In this document: one piece after another, positions 1-6,814 of the stretch
Layout: each line of letters opens with the position of its first letter
Numbering within the stretch: position 1 is the stretch's first letter
Source: JAVBPB01 sp031549965
GTDB taxonomy: Bacteria; Bacillota; Clostridia; Lachnospirales; Lachnospiraceae
NCBI GenBank assembly: GCA_031549965.1
Contig: JAVBPB010000128.1
Coordinates: 1-11,373, forward strand
Length of the DNA stretch: 11,373 bases
Direction of reading: 5' to 3'
The notes under the pieces: model-generated
The model's database searches: none
What the model was told of the DNA's origin: nothing
What the model saw: only the letters and a program-made list of their open reading frames with translations
Program-made: the position numbers and the translations under genes

Positions 1-66
1 GTATCATTTTTTAAAAAAAGCTGATAAAATATAGAATGTTACATATTACCATATAAGGAGAAATTT

Positions 67-1425
67 ATGAAAATTTTATTCATATCACTTGGCTGTGACA
101 AAAATCTAGTAGACAGCGAAGTAATGCTTGGCCTCATAAAAGAAAAAGGTTATCATATTACTGATGACGAAATTAGTGCAGATATAATAGTTATTAATAC
201 ATGTTGCTTTATACATGATGCAAAAGAAGAAAGTATAACAACCATTTTAGAAATGGCAGAATATAAAAAAGAGGGTAATTTAAAAGCTTTGATTGTAACT
301 GGTTGCCTAGCAGAAAGGTATAGAGAAGAAATCCAAAATGAAATTGAAGAAGTTGATGCAATTATTGGAACAACCAGTTATGGAGAAATAATTAAAACAA
401 TAGAAAGTGTACTTTCCGGCAATAAAGTGCAAAATTTTAAAGACATTAACTATTTACCAAATATAGATGCCAAAAGAATAATAACCACAGGTGGATATTC
501 ATCTTACTTAAAAATTGCAGAAGGCTGCGATAAACATTGTACTTATTGTATAATTCCTAAGGTTAGGGGAAATTATAGAAGTGTACCATTAGAAAGATTA
601 ATTAATGAAGCAAAATACCTTGCAGAAAATGGTATAAAAGAATTAGTATTAGTAGCACAAGAAGTAACTTTATATGGAAAAGATATATATGGAGAAAAAA
701 GTTTACATAAGTTACTTAAGGAACTGTGTAAAATTAATGGCTTAGAATGGATTCGGTTACTTTATTGTTATCCCGAAGAAATTTATGATGAATTAATACT
801 GACAATAAAAGAAGAAACTAAAATATGCAAATATATTGATATGCCCATTCAGCATATATCTAATGATATCCTAAAAAAGATGGGAAGAAGAACTAATAAG
901 GATGAACTTATTAAAACTATTGAAAAACTTAGAAAACAAATTCCTAACATCGTTATTAGAACAACTCTTATTACAGGATTTCCATCAGAAACAGATATTC
1001 ACCATAAAGAATTAATTGATTTTATTTCGGAATTTAAATTTAACAGATTAGGCGTATTTACCTATTCCCCAGAGGAAGATACCAGAGCAGCCGTTATGCC
1101 AGATCAAATTGAAGAAAAAGTAAAAGAAAAAAGAAAAGAAGAAATTATGATACTACAAAAGGATATTGCTTTAGAGTATTCAAAATCAATGGTTGGTAAA
1201 AAATTTAAGGTTATGATTGAAGGAAGAATTACTGACGATGATTTAGCTGAGGATAATGATGTATATGTTTATATTGGCAGAACATATATGGATGCTCCAA
1301 ATGTAGATGGTTATATTTTTGTGGATTCTGACAGAGAAATAATTTCAGGTGAGTTTATCGACGTTTTGGTAACAGATTTTGACGAATATGATTTGATTGG
1401 AGAGATTGTAGATGAATTTGCCTAA
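67..1425 (+). CDS. rimO: Ribosomal protein S12 methylthiotransferase RimO
   Basis: Radical-SAM methylthiotransferase expected to add a methylthio group to the conserved aspartate of ribosomal protein S12 in the cytoplasm. The 452 residues show the three family domains in order. The N-terminal UPF0004 domain has cysteines C10, C46 and C80 for the auxiliary 4Fe-4S cluster. The radical-SAM core carries CxxxCxxC at C154, C158 and C161 (GCDKHCTYC). A C-terminal TRAM domain spans about 375-445. The GCDKNLVDSE start and IIPKVRGNYRS after the cluster favour RimO over the tRNA enzyme MiaB, which usually has different text there. Length fits the family (about 440). ATG at 67 lies 6 nt after AAGGAG (55-60). 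The 3' end overlaps pgsA by 14 bp, so the two are translationally linked. Assignment is by motif; target specificity is inferred from the family. Confidence 0.96.
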   Translation: MKILFISLGCDKNLVDSEVMLGLIKEKGYHITDDEISADIIVINTCCFIHDAKEESITTILEMAEYKKEGNLKALIVTGCLAERYREEIQNEIEEVDAIIGTTSYGEIIKTIESVLSGNKVQNFKDINYLPNIDAKRIITTGGYSSYLKIAEGCDKHCTYCIIPKVRGNYRSVPLERLINEAKYLAENGIKELVLVAQEVTLYGKDIYGEKSLHKLLKELCKINGLEWIRLLYCYPEEIYDELILTIKEETKICKYIDMPIQHISNDILKKMGRRTNKDELIKTIEKLRKQIPNIVIRTTLITGFPSETDIHHKELIDFISEFKFNRLGVFTYSPEEDTRAAVMPDQIEEKVKEKRKEEIMILQKDIALEYSKSMVGKKFKVMIEGRITDDDLAEDNDVYVYIGRTYMDAPNVDGYIFVDSDREIISGEFIDVLVTDFDEYDLIGEIVDEFA

Positions 1426-1954
1426 TAGAATTACAATATTCAGAGTTATACTTATACCTTTTTTTGTATTCTTTATGTTAAGTACTCAAATATCAGGAAG
1501 TAGATATATTGCTCTTGCTATTTTTATTGTTGCAAGTCTTACTGATTTGTTAGATGGATATATTGCAAGGAAATACAATTTAGTTACAAACTTTGGGAAA
1601 TTCATGGATCCTCTTGCAGATAAACTTCTTGTGTGTGCAGCACTAATATGCCTTGTAGAAACCAAAAATATTTATTCTTGGATTGTAGTTATAATCATAA
1701 GCAGGGAGTTTATAATAAGTGGTTTTAGATTAATTGCTGCTAATGATGGAATTGTAATAGCAGCAAGCTATTGGGGCAAGTTTAAAACAGTAGCTCAAAT
1801 GCTAATGATTGTATTTTTAGTTGCAGATTTTAATTACTTTATATTTAATTATTTAGAACAAATCTTAATTTATTTATCACTTATTTTAACAGTTGTGTCA
1901 TTAATTGATTATATATTTAAAAATAAAAATGTACTTAAAGATGGAGGTAAATAA
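1412..1954 (+). CDS. pgsA: CDP-diacylglycerol-glycerol-3-phosphate 3-phosphatidyltransferase
   Basis: Integral membrane enzyme that makes phosphatidylglycerophosphate from CDP-diacylglycerol and glycerol-3-phosphate, the committed step to phosphatidylglycerol and cardiolipin. The complete CDP-alcohol phosphotransferase signature D-x2-D-G-x2-A-R-x8-G-x3-D-x3-D is present with D45, D48, G49, A52, R53, G62, D66 and D70. The N-terminal LPNRITIFRV is typical of PgsA. Several hydrophobic segments (about 8-24, 31-44, 72-82, 88-106, 125-140, 145-168) fit a multi-pass protein. At 180 aa it has the usual length. The ATG sits inside the last codons of rimO with GGAGAG at 1399-1404, and the stop overlaps the cinA start by one base (TAATG), so expression is probably coupled at both ends. 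The related CDP-alcohol transferases (for example Pss or Cls-like) are less likely given the operon context. Confidence 0.95.
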   Translation: MNLPNRITIFRVILIPFFVFFMLSTQISGSRYIALAIFIVASLTDLLDGYIARKYNLVTNFGKFMDPLADKLLVCAALICLVETKNIYSWIVVIIISREFIISGFRLIAANDGIVIAASYWGKFKTVAQMLMIVFLVADFNYFIFNYLEQILIYLSLILTVVSLIDYIFKNKNVLKDGGK

Positions 1955-3204
1955 TGGTCGTAGAATTAATTTCGGTGGGAACAGAAATTTTATTAGGAAA
2001 TATAGTTAATACAAATGCAAATTATTTGTCTTGTAAATGTGCTGAGCTTGGTTTGTCACTTTTTTATGAAGTTTCCGTAGGAGATAATGAAGAAAGGCTT
2101 GAAAACACAATAAAAACAGCTCTTTCACGCTCAGACGTCATAATACTTACAGGAGGACTTGGTCCAACAAAGGATGATTTAACAAAAGAAGTTACTGCAA
2201 AAGCACTAGGGCGAAAATTAGTATTTGATGAACATAGTAAGGAACGAATAATACAGCATTTTAACAAAAATAAATATAACAATATTACTGAAAATAATTG
2301 GAAGCAGGCAGATATTATTGAGGGAGCTATAGTTGTTGACAATGACAATGGAACTGCACCAGGTATAATAGTAGAAACAGAAGATAATAAAAGGATTATC
2401 TTATTACCAGGGCCACCTAATGAAATGATCCCAATGTTTGAAGAAAAGATTATTCCATATTTTAAGAAATTAACAAATACTGTTATTTATTCTCAGGTTG
2501 TAAAAATATGCGGATTGGGGGAAAGCTATGTAGAAACTGAAATTTCTGATATGATTGATTCTCAGTCTAATCCTACTATTGCTCCATATGCAAAAACAGG
2601 AGAAGTTCATTTAAGAATTACAGCAAGTGCAGAAAATGAGAATGAAGCTAAAAAACTAATTAAACCTGTAGTTAAAGAATTAAAATCAAGATTTAAAGAA
2701 AATATATATACAACTGATATGGATAAAAATCTTGAAGATGTAGTTGTAGAGTTATTAACAAAAAAAGGTCTAACTTTAACTACAGCTGAATCATGCACAG
2801 GAGGATTATTTACTGGAAGAATAGTAAACAGTCCTGGAGCCTCAGAGGTTTTAAAAGAAGGTTTTATAACTTACTCAAATAAGGCAAAAAGAAAACATTT
2901 AGATGTTAAAAAGAGTACCTTGAAAGAATTTGGTGCAGTTAGCGAACAGGCGGCTAAAGAAATGGCTAAAGGAGCTGCTGTATTAACAGATTCAGATGTT
3001 TCAATTGCAATTACAGGAATTGCTGGGCCAGATGGAGGAAGTGAGGATAAGCCTGTTGGATTAGTATATGTTGCATGTTATGCTAATGAAAAAGTTACAG
3101 TTAAAGAATTCAAATTTTCAGGTCATAGACAAAAGATAAGAGAATATACTGTTGTTAGAGCCTTAGACTTACTTAGAAGGTGCATACTTAACAATTACAA
3201 ATAG
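1954..3204 (+). CDS. cinA: CinA family protein, nicotinamide-nucleotide amidohydrolase
   Basis: Two-domain CinA protein of 416 aa, near the usual 410-420. The N-terminal COG1058/MoCF-like domain (about 1-170) has ELISVGTEILLG, TGGLGPTKDD (66-75) and LPGPPNEM (151-158). In characterised homologues it is linked to ADP-ribose pyrophosphatase activity. The C-terminal PncC-type domain (about 258-412) carries TTAESCTGG (276-284), with the probable catalytic Ser, and TGIAGPDGG (354-362). It deamidates nicotinamide mononucleotide to nicotinate mononucleotide in NAD salvage. The start overlaps the pgsA stop by one base, with GGAGG at 1943-1947. In many Firmicutes cinA lies next to recA and is tied to competence; here recA is not the next gene. 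Both domains look intact. The pyrophosphatase role of the N-domain is from the family, not visible here. Confidence 0.95.
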   Translation: MVVELISVGTEILLGNIVNTNANYLSCKCAELGLSLFYEVSVGDNEERLENTIKTALSRSDVIILTGGLGPTKDDLTKEVTAKALGRKLVFDEHSKERIIQHFNKNKYNNITENNWKQADIIEGAIVVDNDNGTAPGIIVETEDNKRIILLPGPPNEMIPMFEEKIIPYFKKLTNTVIYSQVVKICGLGESYVETEISDMIDSQSNPTIAPYAKTGEVHLRITASAENENEAKKLIKPVVKELKSRFKENIYTTDMDKNLEDVVVELLTKKGLTLTTAESCTGGLFTGRIVNSPGASEVLKEGFITYSNKAKRKHLDVKKSTLKEFGAVSEQAAKEMAKGAAVLTDSDVSIAITGIAGPDGGSEDKPVGLVYVACYANEKVTVKEFKFSGHRQKIREYTVVRALDLLRRCILNNYK

Positions 3205-3221
3205 TTTTAAGGGAGGGTAAT

Positions 3222-3836
3222 ATGATAAGAATAAGAAGAACGATTTTATTATTCTCGGTTATTATTGCCAGTACTTTTGTACTGTATGGGTGTAATAAGA
3301 ATAATAAAGAAGAGGAAACAACTACATCAAATGAAATAACAACAGAAACCACTATAGAAACAACCTCAGAAGAGGTAAAAGAAATGACTACCAATACAAC
3401 AGAGGAAATAATCACTGAGCAAACAATAGAAAGCAGTTCAGAGGAAGAAACAACAGAAGTAAAAAATAATAAAATTAAATTACATTCATTAAATAAAGAC
3501 AGCTATGAAACAGAAGAAAAAAATGCAGATATAGAAATTGATATAGCATTAACTCCTCAGTTTTTGGTGGATAAGGTAATAAATGATATTGCTGAATCGG
3601 GTATTATTGTAAAAATAGATTACGTAAAAACAGAGGACAGAACTATAATTGTAAGCTTTAAAAATGATACAGCAAATGTTGGTTCTGGTGTAGAGATATC
3701 TATACTTGACAGCATAGCTAAAACTTTACTTGATAATTTGCCAATTTATGATAGTGTAGTTTATAGAAATGAAGATGAGGCTTATGAAAGTGGACACATT
3801 GAACTAGGAATAGATGAGCCTTATTTATCAAGATAA
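3222..3836 (+). CDS. Lipoprotein with Thr/Glu-rich spacer and GerMN-like C-terminal domain
   Basis: Probable surface lipoprotein of 204 aa. A basic N-terminus (RIRR) and hydrophobic stretch (about 8-22) lead to the lipobox LYGC with C24 as the likely lipidated cysteine; Tyr at -2 is not the commonest residue there. Residues 25-82 are a low-complexity spacer made mostly of Thr, Glu, Ser and Asn, suited to holding a domain off the membrane. The folded part (about 103-204) has a hydrophobic alternation with LDSIAKTLLDNLP (162-174) and ESGHIELG (189-196). This layout resembles the GerMN domain of GerM and other sporulation/germination proteins. GGGAGGG (3211-3217) lies 4 nt before the ATG, 17 bp after cinA, so it probably shares the upstream transcript. 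The lipoprotein call is firm; the GerMN relation is from recalled motif similarity and a sporulation role is not shown. Confidence 0.8.
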   Translation: MIRIRRTILLFSVIIASTFVLYGCNKNNKEEETTTSNEITTETTIETTSEEVKEMTTNTTEEIITEQTIESSSEEETTEVKNNKIKLHSLNKDSYETEEKNADIEIDIALTPQFLVDKVINDIAESGIIVKIDYVKTEDRTIIVSFKNDTANVGSGVEISILDSIAKTLLDNLPIYDSVVYRNEDEAYESGHIELGIDEPYLSR

Positions 3837-3847
3837 GTAGCAATACA

Positions 3848-3883
3848 TTTTTTTCCAAAAAATATAAAAGTAATGGAAAAAAA
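3848..3883. repeat. A/T-rich inverted repeat before the RpiR-family gene
   Basis: A perfect 10-bp inverted repeat: TTTTTTTCCA at 3848-3857 and TGGAAAAAAA at 3874-3883, with a 16-nt spacer. It lies between the lipoprotein gene and the regulator gene, just upstream of the likely promoter. It lacks a GC-rich stem followed by a U-tract on the + strand, so it is a poor intrinsic terminator for the upstream operon. It could be a protein-binding site or a weak hairpin. The shorter palindrome AAAAGCTTTT (3880-3889) overlaps its right end. Confidence 0.45.
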
Positions 3884-3885
3884 GC

Positions 3886-3915
3886 TTTTCATATGTTATG
3901 ATTATATGATATAAT
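3886..3915 (+). promoter_or_regulatory. Candidate sigma-A promoter for the rpiR-flavoprotein-cmk-ispH-cheR block
   Basis: A consensus -10 TATAAT lies at 3910-3915, with TTTTCA (3886-3891, four of six matches to TTGACA) 18 bp upstream. Transcription would begin about 7 bp later, about 30 bp before the regulator's ATG. It sits in the only sizeable gap of the + strand genes, where a new transcription unit is expected. The region is very AT-rich, so a chance match to -10 is possible. Confidence 0.5.
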
Positions 3916-3953
3916 ACAATTACTTAACAATATGTATACATGAAGAGGTATAT

Positions 3954-4829
3954 ATGAGCAGACAAAATGATTTGTTGAAAAGGATTAGGGATAAGTATAA
4001 TGATTTAAGTAAGGGACAAAAGCTTTTAGCAAATTATATCACGTTAAATTATGAAAAGGCAGTTTTCTTAACTGCTTCAAAACTGGGTAATGTTGTAGGA
4101 GTTAGCGAATCTACAGTTGTAAGATTTGCAGTAATACTTGGTTATGACGGATATCCTAAATTTCAAAAGGCATTGGAAGAATTAGTTAAAAACAAGCTTA
4201 ACACAATTCAAAGAATGGAAGTTGCTTCTGAAAGAATTGATAAAAGTCATGTATTAAAAACCGTTTTGCAAGCAGATGCTGAAAAAATCAAAATGACATT
4301 GGAAGATATAGATGAACAAGCTTTTGAAATGGCTGTAGACAGAATTTTATCTGCTAAAAAAATTTATATTATGGGTGCAAGAAGTAGTGCATTATTAGCA
4401 AGCTTTTTATACTATTATTTTAATATTATTTTTGAAAATGTAAAACTAATTAATACAAATAGTGTTAGTGAATCCTTTGAGCAGTTATATAGGATAAATG
4501 ATGATGATCTTATGATTGGAATAAGTTTTCCAAGATATTCTCAAATTACATTAAAATCAATGGATTTTGCAAAAAGCAGAGGCGTTAGTTTAATAGCTTT
4601 AACAGACAGCTATGATTCTCCTATGGCAGTGTATTCTGATTGTAATTTAATTGCAAAAAGTGATATGGCTTCAATAGTTGATTCACTTACTGCACCTCTT
4701 AGTGTAATTAATGCTCTTATTGTGGCTATTTGTATAAAAAAACAGGAAGAAGTAATTCATACGTTTAAATCTCTGGAAGAAATATGGTCAATGTATCAAA
4801 TATATGAAAGCAGTGATAGTGATAAATAA
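3954..4829 (+). CDS. MurR/RpiR family transcriptional regulator (HTH + SIS)
   Basis: Cytoplasmic DNA-binding regulator of 291 aa, the usual length for the RpiR family. The N-terminal HTH_6 domain (about 1-77) has LTASKLGNVVGVSESTVVRF (39-58) followed by LGYDGYPKF, the family's recognition-helix block. The C-terminal SIS domain (about 125-255) would bind a phosphosugar; IYIMGARSSALLA (137-149) and GISFPRYSQ (189-197) are the expected Gly/Ser-rich ligand loops. RpiR regulators normally control sugar or amino-sugar genes. Here there is no sugar gene beside it; the next genes are a flavoprotein and cmk, so its target cannot be read from context. GAAGAGG (3942-3948) lies 5 nt before the ATG. It may regulate itself through the inverted repeats upstream, which is inference. 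Ligand unknown. Confidence 0.9.
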   Translation: MSRQNDLLKRIRDKYNDLSKGQKLLANYITLNYEKAVFLTASKLGNVVGVSESTVVRFAVILGYDGYPKFQKALEELVKNKLNTIQRMEVASERIDKSHVLKTVLQADAEKIKMTLEDIDEQAFEMAVDRILSAKKIYIMGARSSALLASFLYYYFNIIFENVKLINTNSVSESFEQLYRINDDDLMIGISFPRYSQITLKSMDFAKSRGVSLIALTDSYDSPMAVYSDCNLIAKSDMASIVDSLTAPLSVINALIVAICIKKQEEVIHTFKSLEEIWSMYQIYESSDSDK

Positions 4830-4855
4830 CTCAATTTAAGAAATTAGGTGAAGAT

Positions 4856-6085
4856 ATGAGTAAAGTACTCATAGTTGGGGGCGGAGCTGCCGGTATGTTT
4901 TGTGCTGTCATAGCAGCAGGAAATGGACATGAAGTACTATTATTTGAAAAGAATGAAAAACTTGGTAAAAAACTTTATATTACAGGCAAAGGCAGATGCA
5001 ATTTAACAAATGCATGTGATATGGAAGAATTATTTAATAGTATAATTACAAATAAAAAGTTTTTATTTAGTGCATTTAATAAATTTAATAATTATGATAC
5101 TATTGATCTATTTAATAAATTAGGATTAAAAACAAAGATTGAAAGAGGAAACAGGGTTTTTCCTGAATCGGATAAGTCATCAGATGTTATATCAGTTTTA
5201 TTAAATGAAATAAAGAGACTTGGTGTAGTTATTAATTACAATAGTGAAGTTGAAAGTATTATTGCAAGTGATAATGTATGCAAAGGAATAATTTTAAAAA
5301 ATAAGCAGAAGATATTTTCAGATTATGTAATAGTTGCAACGGGAGGTTTATCATATAAATCTACGGGTTCAACAGGTGATGGTTATAAATTTGCAAAAGA
5401 TTTAGGACACAATATAACTGAGCTTTATCCTGCATTAGTGCCATTTAACATAAAAGAAGGTTTGGTAAAGGATTTACAAGGTTTATCCCTACGTAATGTA
5501 AAAATTACTGTTACTTCAGATAATAAAGAGATTTTTAGTGATTTTGGAGAATTATTATTTACCCATTTTGGTGTAAGTGGCCCAACTATTCTAAGTGCAA
5601 GCAGTTTTATTATTCCTTATTTAAAAAATAAGAATTTAATACTTAGTATAGATTTAAAACCAGCTTTGACACAAGAACAATTAGATGCTAGAATAATAAG
5701 AGATTTTGAAAATTATAAAAATAAGCAATTTAAAAATGCACTGGATGATTTATTTCCAAGTAAACTTATACCAGTAATTATTCAGTTAAGTGGAATTAAT
5801 CCGGATAAAAAGGTAAATGTTATTACTAAAGAGGAACGCTTAAAACTGGTTGATGTTACTAAGAATTTTAGACTTAATATTCTTTCCCTAAGAGATTATA
5901 ACGAAGCAGTTATAACAAGGGGAGGAATTTTGGTAAAAGAAATTAATCCACAAACAATGGAATCCAAACTTGTGAAGAATATATTCTTCATAGGCGAAGT
6001 GTTAGATATAGATGGACTGACTGGTGGTTTTAATTTACAAATAGCGTGGTCTAGTGCTTATATGGCTGCTATATCAATTTCTTAG
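4856..6085 (+). CDS. HI0933/BaiN-family NAD(P)/FAD-dependent oxidoreductase
   Basis: Flavoprotein of 409 aa belonging to the HI0933 (YhiN/BaiN) family. The FAD-binding Rossmann motif is GGGAAG (8-13) with E31 at the end of beta-2 for ribose binding. The family signatures follow: GKKLYITGKGRCNLTN (37-52), VIVATGGLSYKSTGSTGDG (158-176), FTHFGVSGP (235-243) and the C-terminal FFIGEVLDIDGLTGGFNLQIA (377-397, of which GEVLDIDG and GGFNLQ are the key parts). Members are widespread. One, BaiN, has been linked to bile-acid metabolism, but that should not be carried over here since no other bai gene is in view and the family is broad. The substrate is unknown. Start is ATG with AGGTGA (4846-4851), 26 bp after the regulator gene, so co-transcription is likely. 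All expected motifs are present. Confidence 0.9.
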   Translation: MSKVLIVGGGAAGMFCAVIAAGNGHEVLLFEKNEKLGKKLYITGKGRCNLTNACDMEELFNSIITNKKFLFSAFNKFNNYDTIDLFNKLGLKTKIERGNRVFPESDKSSDVISVLLNEIKRLGVVINYNSEVESIIASDNVCKGIILKNKQKIFSDYVIVATGGLSYKSTGSTGDGYKFAKDLGHNITELYPALVPFNIKEGLVKDLQGLSLRNVKITVTSDNKEIFSDFGELLFTHFGVSGPTILSASSFIIPYLKNKNLILSIDLKPALTQEQLDARIIRDFENYKNKQFKNALDDLFPSKLIPVIIQLSGINPDKKVNVITKEERLKLVDVTKNFRLNILSLRDYNEAVITRGGILVKEINPQTMESKLVKNIFFIGEVLDIDGLTGGFNLQIAWSSAYMAAISIS

Positions 6086-6136
6086 TTTGGCAGCACTATT
6101 ACAAGAAAAAATCTTTTAATAAAGGAGTACCAAAAG

Positions 6137-6814
6137 ATGAATTTTAACATTGCAATTGATGGTCCGGCAGGTGCCGGCAAAAGCACAATCGCAAAAAGTG
6201 TAGCAAAAAAATTAAATTATATATATGTGGATACAGGAGCCATGTATCGGGCATTTGGCTTATACTTTATAAGAAACAATATAAAAGCGGATGATATTCA
6301 CTTAATAGAAGATGCTTGCAATAAGGTTGATATTACAATTAAATACGAAAATGAGATTCAACAAGTATTTTTAAATAATGAAAATGTAACTGATTTAATC
6401 AGAACTAAAGAGGCTGGAAATATGGCTTCAGAAATATCGGTTCATTTGGTAGTAAGAAAAAAATTGGTTGCTTTACAAAGAAAGCTTTCTAAAACCTCTG
6501 ATGTTGTAATGGATGGAAGGGATATTGGAACCGATGTGCTCCCTGATGCCTTTATTAAAATATATTTGACAGCCAGTTCTATAGTCAGAGCAAAAAGAAG
6601 AATGCTTGAGAATTTAGAAAAAGGAATACAGCTTACATTAGAAGAAATTGAAAAGGATATAATTGAAAGAGATAACAGAGATATGTCAAGAGAAAACTCT
6701 CCTTTAAAAAAAGCAGAAGATGCTATTTTAATAGATAGTTCGGATATGACAATTGGAGAAGTAATTGAAAAAATTATCCAAATATATAATAATGCAAGGA
6801 AGGATTTACCTTGA
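6137..6814 (+). CDS. cmk: (d)CMP kinase
   Basis: Cytidylate kinase, which phosphorylates CMP and dCMP with ATP in the cytoplasm and supplies CTP/dCTP precursors. The P-loop GPAGAGKST is at 9-17. DTGAMYRA (32-39) and IRTKEAGNMAS (88-98) belong to the CMP-binding region. DGRDIGT (126-132) is the NMP-binding signature; R151 and RDNRDMSRENSPL (178-190) provide lid arginines. At 225 aa it has the normal length of the short bacterial type. The ATG is 9 nt after AAAGGAG (6121-6127). Its TGA overlaps the TTG start of the next gene. In many bacteria cmk sits directly before rpsA; that pairing is kept here, with ispH inserted at the N-terminus of S1. Confidence 0.97.
   Translation: MNFNIAIDGPAGAGKSTIAKSVAKKLNYIYVDTGAMYRAFGLYFIRNNIKADDIHLIEDACNKVDITIKYENEIQQVFLNNENVTDLIRTKEAGNMASEISVHLVVRKKLVALQRKLSKTSDVVMDGRDIGTDVLPDAFIKIYLTASSIVRAKRRMLENLEKGIQLTLEEIEKDIIERDNRDMSRENSPLKKAEDAILIDSSDMTIGEVIEKIIQIYNNARKDLP

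Noticed and set aside
1..66. Short inverted repeat TATCA...TGATA (2-26) and -10-like text before rimO
   Set aside because: Only 5-bp arms in very AT-rich DNA and no convincing -35; the upstream context is outside the window, so no promoter or terminator is claimed.
2064..2348. Minus-strand open frame of 94 codons inside cinA
   Set aside because: Lies fully opposite conserved CinA coding sequence, is Ser/Phe-rich as expected from the complement and has no recognisable domain.
2607..2798. Minus-strand open frame of 63 codons inside cinA
   Set aside because: Shadow of the strongly supported cinA gene, with no ribosome binding site of note or family match.
3188..3415. Minus-strand Val/Ser-rich open frame of 75 codons
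   Set aside because: It is the complement of the Thr/Glu low-complexity spacer of the lipoprotein gene; its hydrophobic look is a by-product of that composition.
3312..3465. Repeated ACA/GAA-rich stretch as a possible DNA repeat or CRISPR-like array
   Set aside because: No regular unit or spacers; it simply encodes the Thr/Glu spacer of the lipoprotein.
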